Assembly: GCA_030592625.1 (NCBI GenBank)
Contig: JAUVIY010000005.1
Coordinates: forward strand, 1 to 23,311
From: Spirochaeta sp.
GTDB lineage: Bacteria > Spirochaetota > Spirochaetia > DSM-2461
Direction: 5' to 3'
DNA length: 23,311 nucleotides
The translations under genes were made by a program, and so were the position numbers. This document shows positions 13,771-21,380 of this stretch, one piece after another. The notes below the pieces were generated by a model, which ran no database searches, was not told the DNA's origin, and was given only the letters and a program-made list of their open reading frames with translations. Position 1 is the stretch's first letter; each line of letters starts with the position of its first letter.

Positions 13771-14382
13771 ATGGAGAAAAGAGATTACAAGAAAGAATTC
13801 TTCGGACTCTATAAACCGAAAACCGGGATTGTTGTCGAGATCGATGTGCCGGAAATGAACTTTCTCATGGCCGACGGCCAGGGAGATCCGAATAACTCTA
13901 AGTCGTTCAGTGAAGTCACCGAAGCTCTGTATGCAGTTTCCTATGCCCTGAAGTTCATGGTGAAGAAAGGTGATCTGCAGATCGATTACGGAGTCATGCC
14001 CCTGGAAGGCCTCTGGTGGTCCGACGACATGGCGGCGTTCAGCGTCGATGACAAATCGGATTGGAAATGGACCTTGATGATTATGCAGCCGGAATTGGTT
14101 GATGCGGAAATGGCGGCGGCGGCCATCGATCAGGTAAAGACGAAAAAGAACCCTGTTGCCCTGTCTCTGCTGAGATTCGAATCATTCAAGGAAGGCCCGG
14201 CTGCCCAGACGATGCATATCGGTCCTTTCAGCGAAGAAGGCCCGGTAATAGCAAGAATCCACGCCCACATCGAAGAGCACGGAAAAAAGAGGAGGGGCAA
14301 GCATCATGAGATTTATCTCAGCGATATCAGACGGGCCGCTCCGGAGAAATGGAAGACGGTGATACGGCAGCCGATGTCGTGA
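13771..14382 (+). CDS. GyrI-like small-molecule-binding domain protein
   Basis: A 203-residue stand-alone GyrI-like (AraC effector-binding type) protein. Seen: YKPKTGIVVEIDVPEMNFLM, GQGDPNNSKSFSEVTEALYA and VSYALKFMVKKG, which match the N-terminal strand-helix part of this family, and a C-terminal half with MHIGPFSEEGPVIARIHAHI and KHHEIYLSDIRRAAPEKWKT. No DNA-binding domain is attached. Such proteins bind small molecules, and some hydrolyse or sequester toxic compounds (family knowledge). AAGGAAG is about 7 bases before the ATG. It is preceded by repeat copy 2 and converges on the PLP-enzyme gene with 9 bases between the stops. Base composition is back to the background of the window. Confidence 0.85.
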   Translation: MEKRDYKKEFFGLYKPKTGIVVEIDVPEMNFLMADGQGDPNNSKSFSEVTEALYAVSYALKFMVKKGDLQIDYGVMPLEGLWWSDDMAAFSVDDKSDWKWTLMIMQPELVDAEMAAAAIDQVKTKKNPVALSLLRFESFKEGPAAQTMHIGPFSEEGPVIARIHAHIEEHGKKRRGKHHEIYLSDIRRAAPEKWKTVIRQPMS

Positions 14383-14391
14383 CAGTGTCTC

Positions 14392-15534
14392 TCAAATCGT
14401 CAATCGGCGATCCCGAGCCCGGACCTGCCAACGCTCACCGCATACTCGGCCATTGCGAATGATCACCACCTCCATGTGCAGGGCTACGGTCGGGCATATG
14501 TGCCAAGGCAAGCCGTAAACTACATCACCGACTGCAAAATCATCCACTTTGTCGGTTTTCACCACCAGATGTTCTTCGCTTTGATCAATCAGCTCCGCAT
14601 CTGCGAGGGGACCAAATAACCTCACTCGCTTTTCCAACGGTTTTTCCGGTGCCACTGCCTTACTACCAAGATCGAGACAAAGAAGTTTACTGCCCGGCTT
14701 ACTGATTACCCGCATCAGCAGGGCCACCGCCGGAACGAAATCCAGGTCGGGATAATTCGTGCCATGCCCCGCGTCCCAGAAAACGGTTGTTCCCGGACTG
14801 CATTCCCATCGTGTTCCGGTTACTCTTTCGGTATCGGCCGCATGCATGGCAAAGGTTGGCGAACCGCCGGCCACAATCAAAGACACTTCGATCCCGTCGG
14901 TCCGAACCATGTCGATAAAATCTCCCAGCGGTTTGTATGATTGCTCAAATTGAGATTTCCGGTCATCCGGATCTGGATCGTGTATATGACCGTCGTAAGC
15001 ATGCAAACCACCAAATTTCGTACCTGCCGCATCAACAATCTTCCGACACAATCCCGCCGCCTTGCATCCCATCGCGATACCCGTACGATTCATCCCGCAA
15101 TCGATATCCAAGAACAAAGTCAGCGATTTCCCAATTCCGGAAAACTCCTGTGAAATTGCAGCCAGCACGCCTTCGTCATCCACCAGGGCGGCAAACCTGG
15201 TCTGTGGAAACCTTTCCACCAAAGCCGCTACCCGCCCCACATTCGGACCCACCGGTTGATAGGCAATCAATACCTCCCGGGCCCCTGCTTCTGCGGTCAT
15301 TTCCGCTTCGGCGATAGTCGCACACTTGAATTTTGTGATTCCCGCCGCCATCTGCAGTTTCACCACCTCGCCCATTTTGTGAGTCTTCACATGCGGCCGC
15401 AGGCGTGAAGCGTCACCCTTCACCAATTCAAGCATGTGCTGAATGTTCTGCTCCACCCGATCGGGCCATAACAATAATGCCGGAGACGTCACCTCCTTCA
15501 CATTGGCAACCGAAAACCACTGCTTGTCACTCAT
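14392..15534 (-). CDS. D-threonine aldolase/D-serine dehydratase-like PLP enzyme (alanine-racemase fold)
   Basis: A 380-residue fold-type III PLP enzyme that would cleave or deaminate a D-beta-hydroxy-amino acid. Seen: PLP lysine K50 in RLRPHVKTHK, a TIM-barrel strand LFLDIDCGMNRTGI, HAYDGHIHD, VAGGSPTFAMH, and a C-terminal metal site WHICPT with H345 and C347. The His-x-Cys pair is the arrangement of the zinc D-serine dehydratases, while many D-threonine aldolases have His-x-Asp (family knowledge), so D-serine-type lyase activity is a fair alternative. The frame stays open to a TTG at 15579, but I choose the ATG at 15534 (MSDKQWFS). The ribosome site is poor for either start (GAAGG one base before the ATG, AGAAGGA further up). 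It is divergent from the second MATE gene. Confidence 0.85.
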   Translation of the reverse strand: MSDKQWFSVANVKEVTSPALLLWPDRVEQNIQHMLELVKGDASRLRPHVKTHKMGEVVKLQMAAGITKFKCATIAEAEMTAEAGAREVLIAYQPVGPNVGRVAALVERFPQTRFAALVDDEGVLAAISQEFSGIGKSLTLFLDIDCGMNRTGIAMGCKAAGLCRKIVDAAGTKFGGLHAYDGHIHDPDPDDRKSQFEQSYKPLGDFIDMVRTDGIEVSLIVAGGSPTFAMHAADTERVTGTRWECSPGTTVFWDAGHGTNYPDLDFVPAVALLMRVISKPGSKLLCLDLGSKAVAPEKPLEKRVRLFGPLADAELIDQSEEHLVVKTDKVDDFAVGDVVYGLPWHICPTVALHMEVVIIRNGRVCGERWQVRARDRRLTI

Positions 15535-15661
15535 GCCTTCAGCATATTCCTTCTCAACAGATTTCGTCTGCCCTATCAATAAAGCGGAAGCCGCCCTCCT
15601 GGACGGAAGCCGGTGGAATTTGCATCATAGTTCCGGCCGCAATACCATCTATCAGAGGAAT

Positions 15662-16996
15662 ATGAAAAAGAAACTGAAAGCCAATCTTACCGTAGGTGAT
15701 CCTGAAAAAACCATCATGAAACTCACCGGTCCCATGATGATCGGGATGATCGGCATGGTCATTTTCAATCTGGTGGATACCTGGTATGTCGGCCGATTGG
15801 GTACCGAAGCCCTGGCGGCCATGAGCTTCACCCTGCCGGTGGTGATGCTCCAGGGTAGCATCTCCATGGGACTGGGGGTGGGCGCCTCGGCGGTGATAGC
15901 CCGGGCCATCGGTGCCGGTAACCGGGAGAAGGTGAAACGTCTCACCACCGACAGCCTCTTTCTTTCGGTTCTCATCGTAACCGCCTTTGTCATCCTGGGG
16001 TATCTCACCATCGATCCTCTTTTCCGCTTACTGGGTGCTGAAGGTGAATTGCTGATCCTGGTGAAACAGTACATGAGTATCTGGTATATCGGGGTGCCCT
16101 TTGTCGTGATTCCCATGATCGGGAACAGTGCCATCCGAGCGGCGGGGAACACCGTTATACCCAGCGGCATCATGCTTACCGCCATTACCGTCAACATCGT
16201 TCTGGACCCGTTGCTCATATTCGGAATCGGCCCATTCCCCAGGATGGAGCTCGCCGGGGCGGCTCTGGCCACGGTGATTGCAAGGTCGACGACGCTTGTC
16301 GTCTCCCTCCTGGTGCTGCGTTTTCGTTTCAATATGCTCACGGCCCGTATTCCGCCCGGAGGGGAACTCCGATCATCCTGGGGAAGCGTGCTCTTTATCG
16401 GAATTCCCGCGGCGATTACCCAGGTGATTCGCCCGTTTTCCATGGCCGTCATCACCCGAATGGTGGCAGGATTCGGTGTTGCCGCGGTGGCCGCCCTGGG
16501 AGTGGGAACCCGGGTAGAGATGTTCGTGCTGGCCCCGCTATCGGCATTGGGAGCGGTGCTGGTGCCATTTATCGGTCAGAACCTCGGAGCCGAGCGGCCG
16601 GATCGGGTGAAGACAGGACTCCGTTTCAGTTTCCATTTCGCTCTCATCCTGGGGACGGCAGCCTTTGCCCTTCTCCTCCTGGTGGGACGATCCGTCGGGC
16701 GGGCCTTCAATCCGGATCCCGAAGTGGTCAGAATTGTCGGCCTCTACCTTGCCATTGTTTCGGCGGGTTACGGGTTCCAGGGTATGCTCCTCATCTCAGC
16801 CAACGCCTTCAATGCAATGGGCCGCCCCTACCGGTCGGCTGCATTGAACCTGTTCAGGATGTTCGGCCTCTATATTCCACTGGCCCTGCTGGGTTCCCGT
16901 GTCTTCGGACTACCGGGAATCTTTGCCGGAGCCTCGGTGTCCGCCGTTATCGCCGGTGCGCTGGGGGGATTCTGGGTGATGCGGACCGTGGTATAA
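15662..16996 (+). CDS. MATE-family efflux transporter (second copy)
   Basis: A 444-residue MATE protein, not closely similar to the one at 11.5 kb and with the GC-richer codon use of the surrounding DNA. Seen: TIMKLTGPMMIGMIGMVIFN then LVDTWYVGRLGTEALAAMSF, the MATE helix 1-2 signature, GVGASAVIARAIGAG in the next helices, and a second half opening with SVLFIGIPAAITQVIRPFSM. The frame extends upstream to 15443, but the ATG at 15662 has AGAGGA 3-4 bases before it, gives the normal MATE N-terminus, and avoids overlap with the divergent PLP-enzyme gene. The stop is 7 bases before the Gfo/Idh/MocA gene, suggesting an operon. Export substrate unknown. Confidence 0.9.
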   Translation: MKKKLKANLTVGDPEKTIMKLTGPMMIGMIGMVIFNLVDTWYVGRLGTEALAAMSFTLPVVMLQGSISMGLGVGASAVIARAIGAGNREKVKRLTTDSLFLSVLIVTAFVILGYLTIDPLFRLLGAEGELLILVKQYMSIWYIGVPFVVIPMIGNSAIRAAGNTVIPSGIMLTAITVNIVLDPLLIFGIGPFPRMELAGAALATVIARSTTLVVSLLVLRFRFNMLTARIPPGGELRSSWGSVLFIGIPAAITQVIRPFSMAVITRMVAGFGVAAVAALGVGTRVEMFVLAPLSALGAVLVPFIGQNLGAERPDRVKTGLRFSFHFALILGTAAFALLLLVGRSVGRAFNPDPEVVRIVGLYLAIVSAGYGFQGMLLISANAFNAMGRPYRSAALNLFRMFGLYIPLALLGSRVFGLPGIFAGASVSAVIAGALGGFWVMRTVV

Positions 16997-17003
16997 TCCC
17001 ACC

Positions 17004-18074
17004 ATGTCTAAAGACGGAATGAATTACGCACCGGACATGTCCGGCATGAAAAAAGTGGTGGAACCCGGGGAATTCGTCTTCGCCGCATCCCACTTCGATC
17101 ATGGTCACATTTACGGGCAGATCAGCGGACTGGCGAATGCCGGCGGTATTCTCAAAGCCGTCTACGAGCCTGACGGATCCAAGCTGGAGTCGGTGCTCAA
17201 AACCCATCCGAAAGTCAAGATTGTCAGGGATTTTAGGGAGATATTGGAGGATGATGAAATCCGGCTCGTCACATCCGCCGCTATACCGAATTTACGCTGC
17301 GGTATCGGCCTTGAGGTGATGGATACCGGAAAGGATTACTTCACCGACAAGGCACCCTTCACAACCCCGGAGCAGCTGGAGTCGGCCCGGGTCAAAGTGA
17401 AGGAAAGCGACCGGAAGTACATGGTGTGCTATTCCGAGCGTCTCATGAACGAATCGGCCTGGCATGCGGGGGAGCTGATCAGGGACGGCGCCCTGGGCAG
17501 GATTTTGCAGGTACTCAGCCTGGCCCCTCACAATCTGGCGGCTTCGACTCGACCGGAGTGGTTTTTTCAGAAGGAATGGTCCGGCGGCATACTGAACGAT
17601 ATCGGTTCACACCAGTTCGAGCAGTTCCTGTACTACGCCGGCGCGGGTGATGGAAAGGTCAATTACGCTCGGGCGGAGAATCTGGCCACCCCTGAATATC
17701 CGGGATTTGAGGATTTCGGAGAAGTGAGCCTGACTCTGAATACCGGCACATCGGCTTACTGCCGCTGTGACTGGTTCAACCCCGCCGCCTCACGGACCTG
17801 GGGCGACGGACGAACCTTCGTCCTGGGAACCGAGGGCTATCTGGAGACAAGAAAGTACGTCGATGTCGCCCGGGGCGAGGGAGACAAAATCTTCCTTGTG
17901 GATCAGAAACGTGAGACAGAGATTGATTGCAGGGGCAAGATAGGTTATCCCTTTTTCGGCCGGCTCATCCTGGATGTCCTGAATCGTACTGAAAACGCCA
18001 TGACTCAGGAACACGCTTTCAAGGCAGCCGAATTGGCGTTGAAAGCCCAGGAGATGGCTGATGGAATTAAATAA
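17004..18074 (+). CDS. Gfo/Idh/MocA-family oxidoreductase with atypical nucleotide-binding motif
   Basis: A 356-residue two-domain protein of the Gfo/Idh/MocA family (NAD(P)-dependent sugar or cyclitol dehydrogenases). Seen: a Rossmann-like start FVFAASHFDHGHIYGQISGL at 24-43 that lacks the usual GxGxxG, LKAVYEPD at 50-57, DYFTDKAPF at 111-119 with K116 matching the catalytic lysine of the EKP motif, ERLMNESAWHAGELIRDGAL, and NDIGSHQFEQFLYYAG in the C-terminal domain, where the conserved D-x-G-x-H pair sits. The first ATG follows the MATE stop by 7 bases but has no clear ribosome site. Met6, Met12 or Met15 (MKKVVEPGEF) are possible starts. It probably acts on a sugar-like substrate whose identity is unknown. 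Confidence 0.85.
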   Translation: MSKDGMNYAPDMSGMKKVVEPGEFVFAASHFDHGHIYGQISGLANAGGILKAVYEPDGSKLESVLKTHPKVKIVRDFREILEDDEIRLVTSAAIPNLRCGIGLEVMDTGKDYFTDKAPFTTPEQLESARVKVKESDRKYMVCYSERLMNESAWHAGELIRDGALGRILQVLSLAPHNLAASTRPEWFFQKEWSGGILNDIGSHQFEQFLYYAGAGDGKVNYARAENLATPEYPGFEDFGEVSLTLNTGTSAYCRCDWFNPAASRTWGDGRTFVLGTEGYLETRKYVDVARGEGDKIFLVDQKRETEIDCRGKIGYPFFGRLILDVLNRTENAMTQEHAFKAAELALKAQEMADGIK

Positions 18075-18110
18075 ACCTGCGGGTGGGTTTCAGCTCTCCG
18101 GTTTTTTTTA
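18073..18110 (+). terminator. Possible weak terminator after the oxidoreductase gene
   Basis: A short AAACC/GGTTT stem (18073-18090) and, 11 bases later, a run of eight T at 18102-18109. The stem is not adjacent to the T run, so this is only a weak candidate. Confidence 0.3.
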
Positions 18111-18147
18111 ATTGACCTCTCGCGCCCTCGAGTCGGGATGGCTTTCC

Positions 18148-19068
18148 CTATTTCATAATAAAAGTCTGCCAGGAGTCCGCGATTGCCTGGTTGCCGCCGG
18201 GAGGGGTGATGACCGTCAAACCCGGCAGCATTCCTGCCGGTAATTCATCTTTATTCCATTCGATGCGGCCGGCGTTGTCCGAGACATACCACCAGACCTC
18301 ATCGGCCTTCACCCAGCCCTTGATACGCCAGGTGGCTTCAAGATGGTCGTGGAGGAAGGCGTCCAATGTGTCTCGGGGAATGCCATCGGGTTCGAGCTGA
18401 AGGGTGCCGGGCCGGCTTTCGGGGATATCACAGGAAACGATGTTTCCCCGCCGGTGAGCACTGAAGGCCCCGGTCAGCAATGCCATGTCCACGTCCGCCC
18501 GGATCGTCCGCTCAATAATCGTCTCGGAGTTGAGCTTTCGGATTTCGGTTTCGAAGGAGAGCAGGTCGTCTTCCTCCGCCAGGTCGCATTTGTTCACAAG
18601 AACCATGTCGGCGGCTTCGATCTGCCTCTTCAGGGCCGGCAGATTGCCCAGCATCTTCGGAGTTCGCACAGCATCGGCCAGGCAGATTACTCGAGCCAGC
18701 CGGAAATCAGCGGCCAGTCGGTACTCGGCCAGGAGTTTGTCCAGACCCGAGGGATCGGATATTCCCGAGGCCTCAACAATGAGACGGCTCGGCTTGAGCT
18801 TTGCGAAGATCCTGAGCCCCAGGGCAAAGTTGGCTGTCTTGCAGCTGCAGAAGATGGATCCGCCGGCAACTTCAAAGATTTCCAACCCGTCGGATTTTTT
18901 TACAAGGCTGCCGTCTACCACCACATCACCGAAATCATTCACCAGCAGGCCGGTTCTCTCCCCAAGGACGCCGGAGAGCAGCCGGTTCACCAGAGTGGTT
19001 TTTCCGGCTCCGAGAAAACCGGTGATGAAGATGATGTCGATCCGTTCATCGTAACTTTCGCGGCTCAT
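18148..19068 (-). CDS. CobW/COG0523-family GTPase with variant metal motif
   Basis: A 306-residue G3E GTPase (CobW/HypB/UreG group). Seen: Walker A GFLGAGKTT at 17-25, switch region VNDFGDVVVDG, the metal-motif position GGSIFCSC at 69-76, a Walker B-like ICLADAVRTP, the G4 motif VNKCD near 157, and a C-terminal CobW_C-like domain (about 215-306, LHDHLEATWRIKGWVK then EVWWYVSDNAGRIEWN). The family norm at the metal position is CxCC; here it is S-I-F-C followed by a later Cys, so only the last Cys is kept. These GTPases deliver Zn, Co or Ni to target proteins (family knowledge). It lies 60 bases downstream of the UroD-thioredoxin gene on the same strand, so a metal-insertion role for that enzyme or its corrinoid partner is plausible. 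AGGAG lies about 11 bases before the ATG. Confidence 0.88.
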   Translation of the reverse strand: MSRESYDERIDIIFITGFLGAGKTTLVNRLLSGVLGERTGLLVNDFGDVVVDGSLVKKSDGLEIFEVAGGSIFCSCKTANFALGLRIFAKLKPSRLIVEASGISDPSGLDKLLAEYRLAADFRLARVICLADAVRTPKMLGNLPALKRQIEAADMVLVNKCDLAEEDDLLSFETEIRKLNSETIIERTIRADVDMALLTGAFSAHRRGNIVSCDIPESRPGTLQLEPDGIPRDTLDAFLHDHLEATWRIKGWVKADEVWWYVSDNAGRIEWNKDELPAGMLPGLTVITPPGGNQAIADSWQTFIMK

Positions 19069-19128
19069 TGGTAATACCGCTCCTCGCGCTGAAGGTGGTT
19101 TCGCCTATCGGCGCCAGAGGTCACCAGA

Positions 19129-20472
19129 CTAAAGGGCTGCGTTAACGGCACTCTTCAACTCTTCCCTGTTGGGAATGATGGAGATGAACTTCACTTCGCC
19201 GTTGATGCAGATTGTCGGCAGATTGGCTACACCGAGCTTACCGAGACGGGCGATATTCTCCGGCTTGGTTATTTTACGTTCAACAATCTCCACCTTGTCG
19301 CCGAATTCGGCGATCATATCGTCGGCGGCAGCCTTCATATAGCCGCAGGCGGCGCAGGTGGCCGAATCGATAGTCAGCACTTCAATCATGGCATGATCCA
19401 GGGAGGCGTAGTCGGGCATCTCGACTTCAATATCCAGATCGTCCCGGACATAGCCTTCCACCAGCTTGCGGGCGGATTCGGGATCCTGCACGGCCTGGGC
19501 GACTCCGATAACGTTCTCCGCAGGGGTGTTGTAGGGCATGTCGCAACCCGGTGCCAGGATGAAGTTCTTCGTGCCCATGGCATCGATTTTCTCGATGGCG
19601 GCTTTCATTGAATCCCGCTGGTTGCCCAGCAGCATGACGACGGTGAGTTGGATGTTCCCACTGATGACGACATTATGAGCATCAGTGACTTTCCTGGCGG
19701 CCGCCAGATCAATGTTCTCATCAATGCCGAGGCAATCGGGTTCTGTCTCGCACATGAGATTCAGGTTCTTGGTGGCATCACCGCAGACGAAGAAAGAGGA
19801 TTTTACACCACGCTCCCGGAGGATGTTGAAGAGCCTCTTGTAGGGCTTGGACATGAACTGTTTGAAGGCATCGGGAGAAATTTGGGAGATAAGGGGATCG
19901 ACTGGTGCGAGGATGTCCATCCCGGCCTCGATGTAGTAGTCGGCCATAGTGAGGAAGACGTCGGTGCAGTATTCAAGGAGTGCTGACACATATTCGGGAT
20001 TGTCGTACATATCCATGAAGATGTTGGTACTCCGCAGGTGGGAAGCCAGGGTGAAGGGACCGCAGCTGAGGCCGTAGAGGGCGGTATCCGGAGCGGCCTT
20101 GCGGAAACGCTTCATAACATCCAGCACCATGCCGATGCGTCCTTCGTTTTTTCCGGGCATTTTGGTCGGGACGGTGGCATCGTCGGAAAGGGGGTGGGCG
20201 GATACCGTCGGAGGGGAATCGTCGGCCCATTTAAGATTGCAGCCCAGCACCTCGGCCTCGATCTGGAGGTCGAACACCACGGGCATGCCGTCGGGAGCGT
20301 ACTGCTTCTCGGCCTCAACCAGACATTCATAGAGCTTGTCGGCATCCTGCAGCAGTTCGGTGGCGCTGTAACCTTTCAGGGTTCCGATCTGAACACCGGT
20401 GTAGGGGACCCAGGGAACCCTCGGCAGTTCCTCATTATTTAAAGCTTTGATAATGAGTTCTTTTCCTGTCAT
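19129..20472 (-). CDS. UroD/MtaA-type corrinoid methyltransferase fused to a C-terminal thioredoxin-like domain
   Basis: A 447-residue protein. Residues 1-345 form a uroporphyrinogen-decarboxylase-fold domain of the MtaA/CmuA group, which moves methyl groups between corrinoid proteins and thiols such as coenzyme M. Residues 365-447 form a thioredoxin-like domain with CAAC at 373-376 and the cis-proline segment NLPTICING. Seen in the first domain: SCGPFTLAS at 136-144, ILAPVDPLISQISP at 187-200, FFVCGDATKN at 227-236, and ILAPGCDMP at 305-313. MtaA enzymes hold zinc with His-x-Cys and a later Cys; here C230 and C310 are present but the His position is Phe228. AGGAGA precedes the ATG. It heads a minus-strand unit with the CobW gene and diverges from DUF1638-RACE. 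True decarboxylation of uroporphyrinogen is unlikely in this context. Confidence 0.85.
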   Translation of the reverse strand: MTGKELIIKALNNEELPRVPWVPYTGVQIGTLKGYSATELLQDADKLYECLVEAEKQYAPDGMPVVFDLQIEAEVLGCNLKWADDSPPTVSAHPLSDDATVPTKMPGKNEGRIGMVLDVMKRFRKAAPDTALYGLSCGPFTLASHLRSTNIFMDMYDNPEYVSALLEYCTDVFLTMADYYIEAGMDILAPVDPLISQISPDAFKQFMSKPYKRLFNILRERGVKSSFFVCGDATKNLNLMCETEPDCLGIDENIDLAAARKVTDAHNVVISGNIQLTVVMLLGNQRDSMKAAIEKIDAMGTKNFILAPGCDMPYNTPAENVIGVAQAVQDPESARKLVEGYVRDDLDIEVEMPDYASLDHAMIEVLTIDSATCAACGYMKAAADDMIAEFGDKVEIVERKITKPENIARLGKLGVANLPTICINGEVKFISIIPNREELKSAVNAAL

Positions 20473-20482
20473 ATTAATTCTC

Positions 20483-20596
20483 CTGGAGAGAGTTTATGCG
20501 CTGGGATAGCCCCGGTTCTTGACTTTTTATGCGAATTTAGGACTTTTCTTAACCAGTTTTCCCCCTTCTACCGGGGTTATCACAGGTTCTCTCCAG
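20483..20596. promoter_or_regulatory. Divergent control region with mirrored upstream elements
   Basis: Read in the sense of each divergent gene, both leaders carry ACCGGGGYTATCMCAG followed by TCTCTCCAG just before the start. The copies are 20570-20585 plus 20588-20596 (for DUF1638) and, on the minus strand, 20516-20501 plus 20491-20483 (for the UroD-thioredoxin gene). The first part matches at 14 of 16 positions and the 9-base part exactly. The two parts are 2 bases apart on one side and 9 on the other. A common regulator or a duplicated RNA element would explain it; no known riboswitch is recognised. Confidence 0.5.
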
Positions 20597-20598
20597 AG

Positions 20599-21375
20599 AT
20601 GACAAAAAAATCCAAGACAGTGGAAAAGTCCAAATTCGATAATTGTCCCATGAAACTGAAAGTCATCGCCTGCCGGGTGTTCAAGCCCGAACTGGATGTC
20701 ATTTTGAAATCCACCGGTACCGGTGATACTGATATCAGCGTTGATTGGCTTCCCTTGCGGGCTCACGATCAGCCCGATACCCTGAGAGAGGAGATACAGA
20801 CCCTTATCGATGCAGCTTCGGGATTCGATGCCGTTATTCTGGTCTATGGACTTTGCGGAAATACCTCAGCCGGGCTTCGTGCCGGCACTGTTCCCCTTTT
20901 CATACCCCGGGCCCATGACTGCAGTCAGATATTGCTGGGCGGCCGTTCCGCCCATGCCGAACGCTTCGCCGACAATCCCAGCAGAGGTTGGACATCCCGG
21001 GGATATATGGCCGAAGAGGACGATCCGTTTCGGTTGGGTGAGACTGTAATGGGCTGGGATATGAAATCCCTCATCGACCAGTACGGCGAAGATAATGCCC
21101 GATATATTTGGGAATCCCTGCAGGAGTCGGAAAGCAGTGACGATCCGGTCCTGTATTTCCTGGATGTTCCTGAAACCGGTGATCCGGTCGTCCTGGAAGG
21201 GGCCCGCAGGAAAGCGGAGGAGAGGGGAAAGCATTTGGAAGTGATTCCTGCTACCCTGTCCCTCCTGATCCGCCTCCTGGACGGCCGGGGGGGTGATGAA
21301 ATCCTTCAAGTACCCCCGGGGTCTGTCATTCGACCGTCCTGGGATGACAATGTCATCATGAGTGAAATGGAGTGA
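20599..21375 (+). CDS. DUF1638 family protein of corrinoid methyltransferase clusters
   Basis: A 258-residue soluble protein of the DUF1638 family, found beside corrinoid methyltransferase and activator genes in methanogens and anaerobic bacteria; biochemical function unknown (family knowledge). Seen: the family start MKLKVIACRVF (from residue 18) with C25, FDAVILVYGLCGN with C86, VPLFIPRAHDCSQILLGG with H106 and C108, and a C-terminal region rich in acidic residues. The three cysteines and the histidine could form a metal site (inference). The ATG at 20599 has only AGAG upstream; Met18 at 20650 is an alternative that would match the usual family N-terminus but has no ribosome site. It is followed 5 bases later by the RACE gene, so the two are co-transcribed. 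Confidence 0.85.
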   Translation: MTKKSKTVEKSKFDNCPMKLKVIACRVFKPELDVILKSTGTGDTDISVDWLPLRAHDQPDTLREEIQTLIDAASGFDAVILVYGLCGNTSAGLRAGTVPLFIPRAHDCSQILLGGRSAHAERFADNPSRGWTSRGYMAEEDDPFRLGETVMGWDMKSLIDQYGEDNARYIWESLQESESSDDPVLYFLDVPETGDPVVLEGARRKAEERGKHLEVIPATLSLLIRLLDGRGGDEILQVPPGSVIRPSWDDNVIMSEME

Positions 21376-21380
21376 AAACC

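Noticed and set aside
15652..16455. A 267-codon minus-strand frame opposite the second MATE gene
   Set aside because: The MATE frame has the clear family signature; the antisense product is a low-complexity Met/Pro/Ser/Arg-rich shadow.
18343..19074. A 243-codon plus-strand frame opposite the CobW GTPase gene
   Set aside because: Antisense to an intact GTPase with all G motifs; no ribosome site or domain in the shadow frame.
20473..20598. Cobalamin riboswitch in the corrinoid divergent region
   Set aside because: The region is too short for two such elements and the conserved B12-box sequence (GCCACTG type) is not seen.
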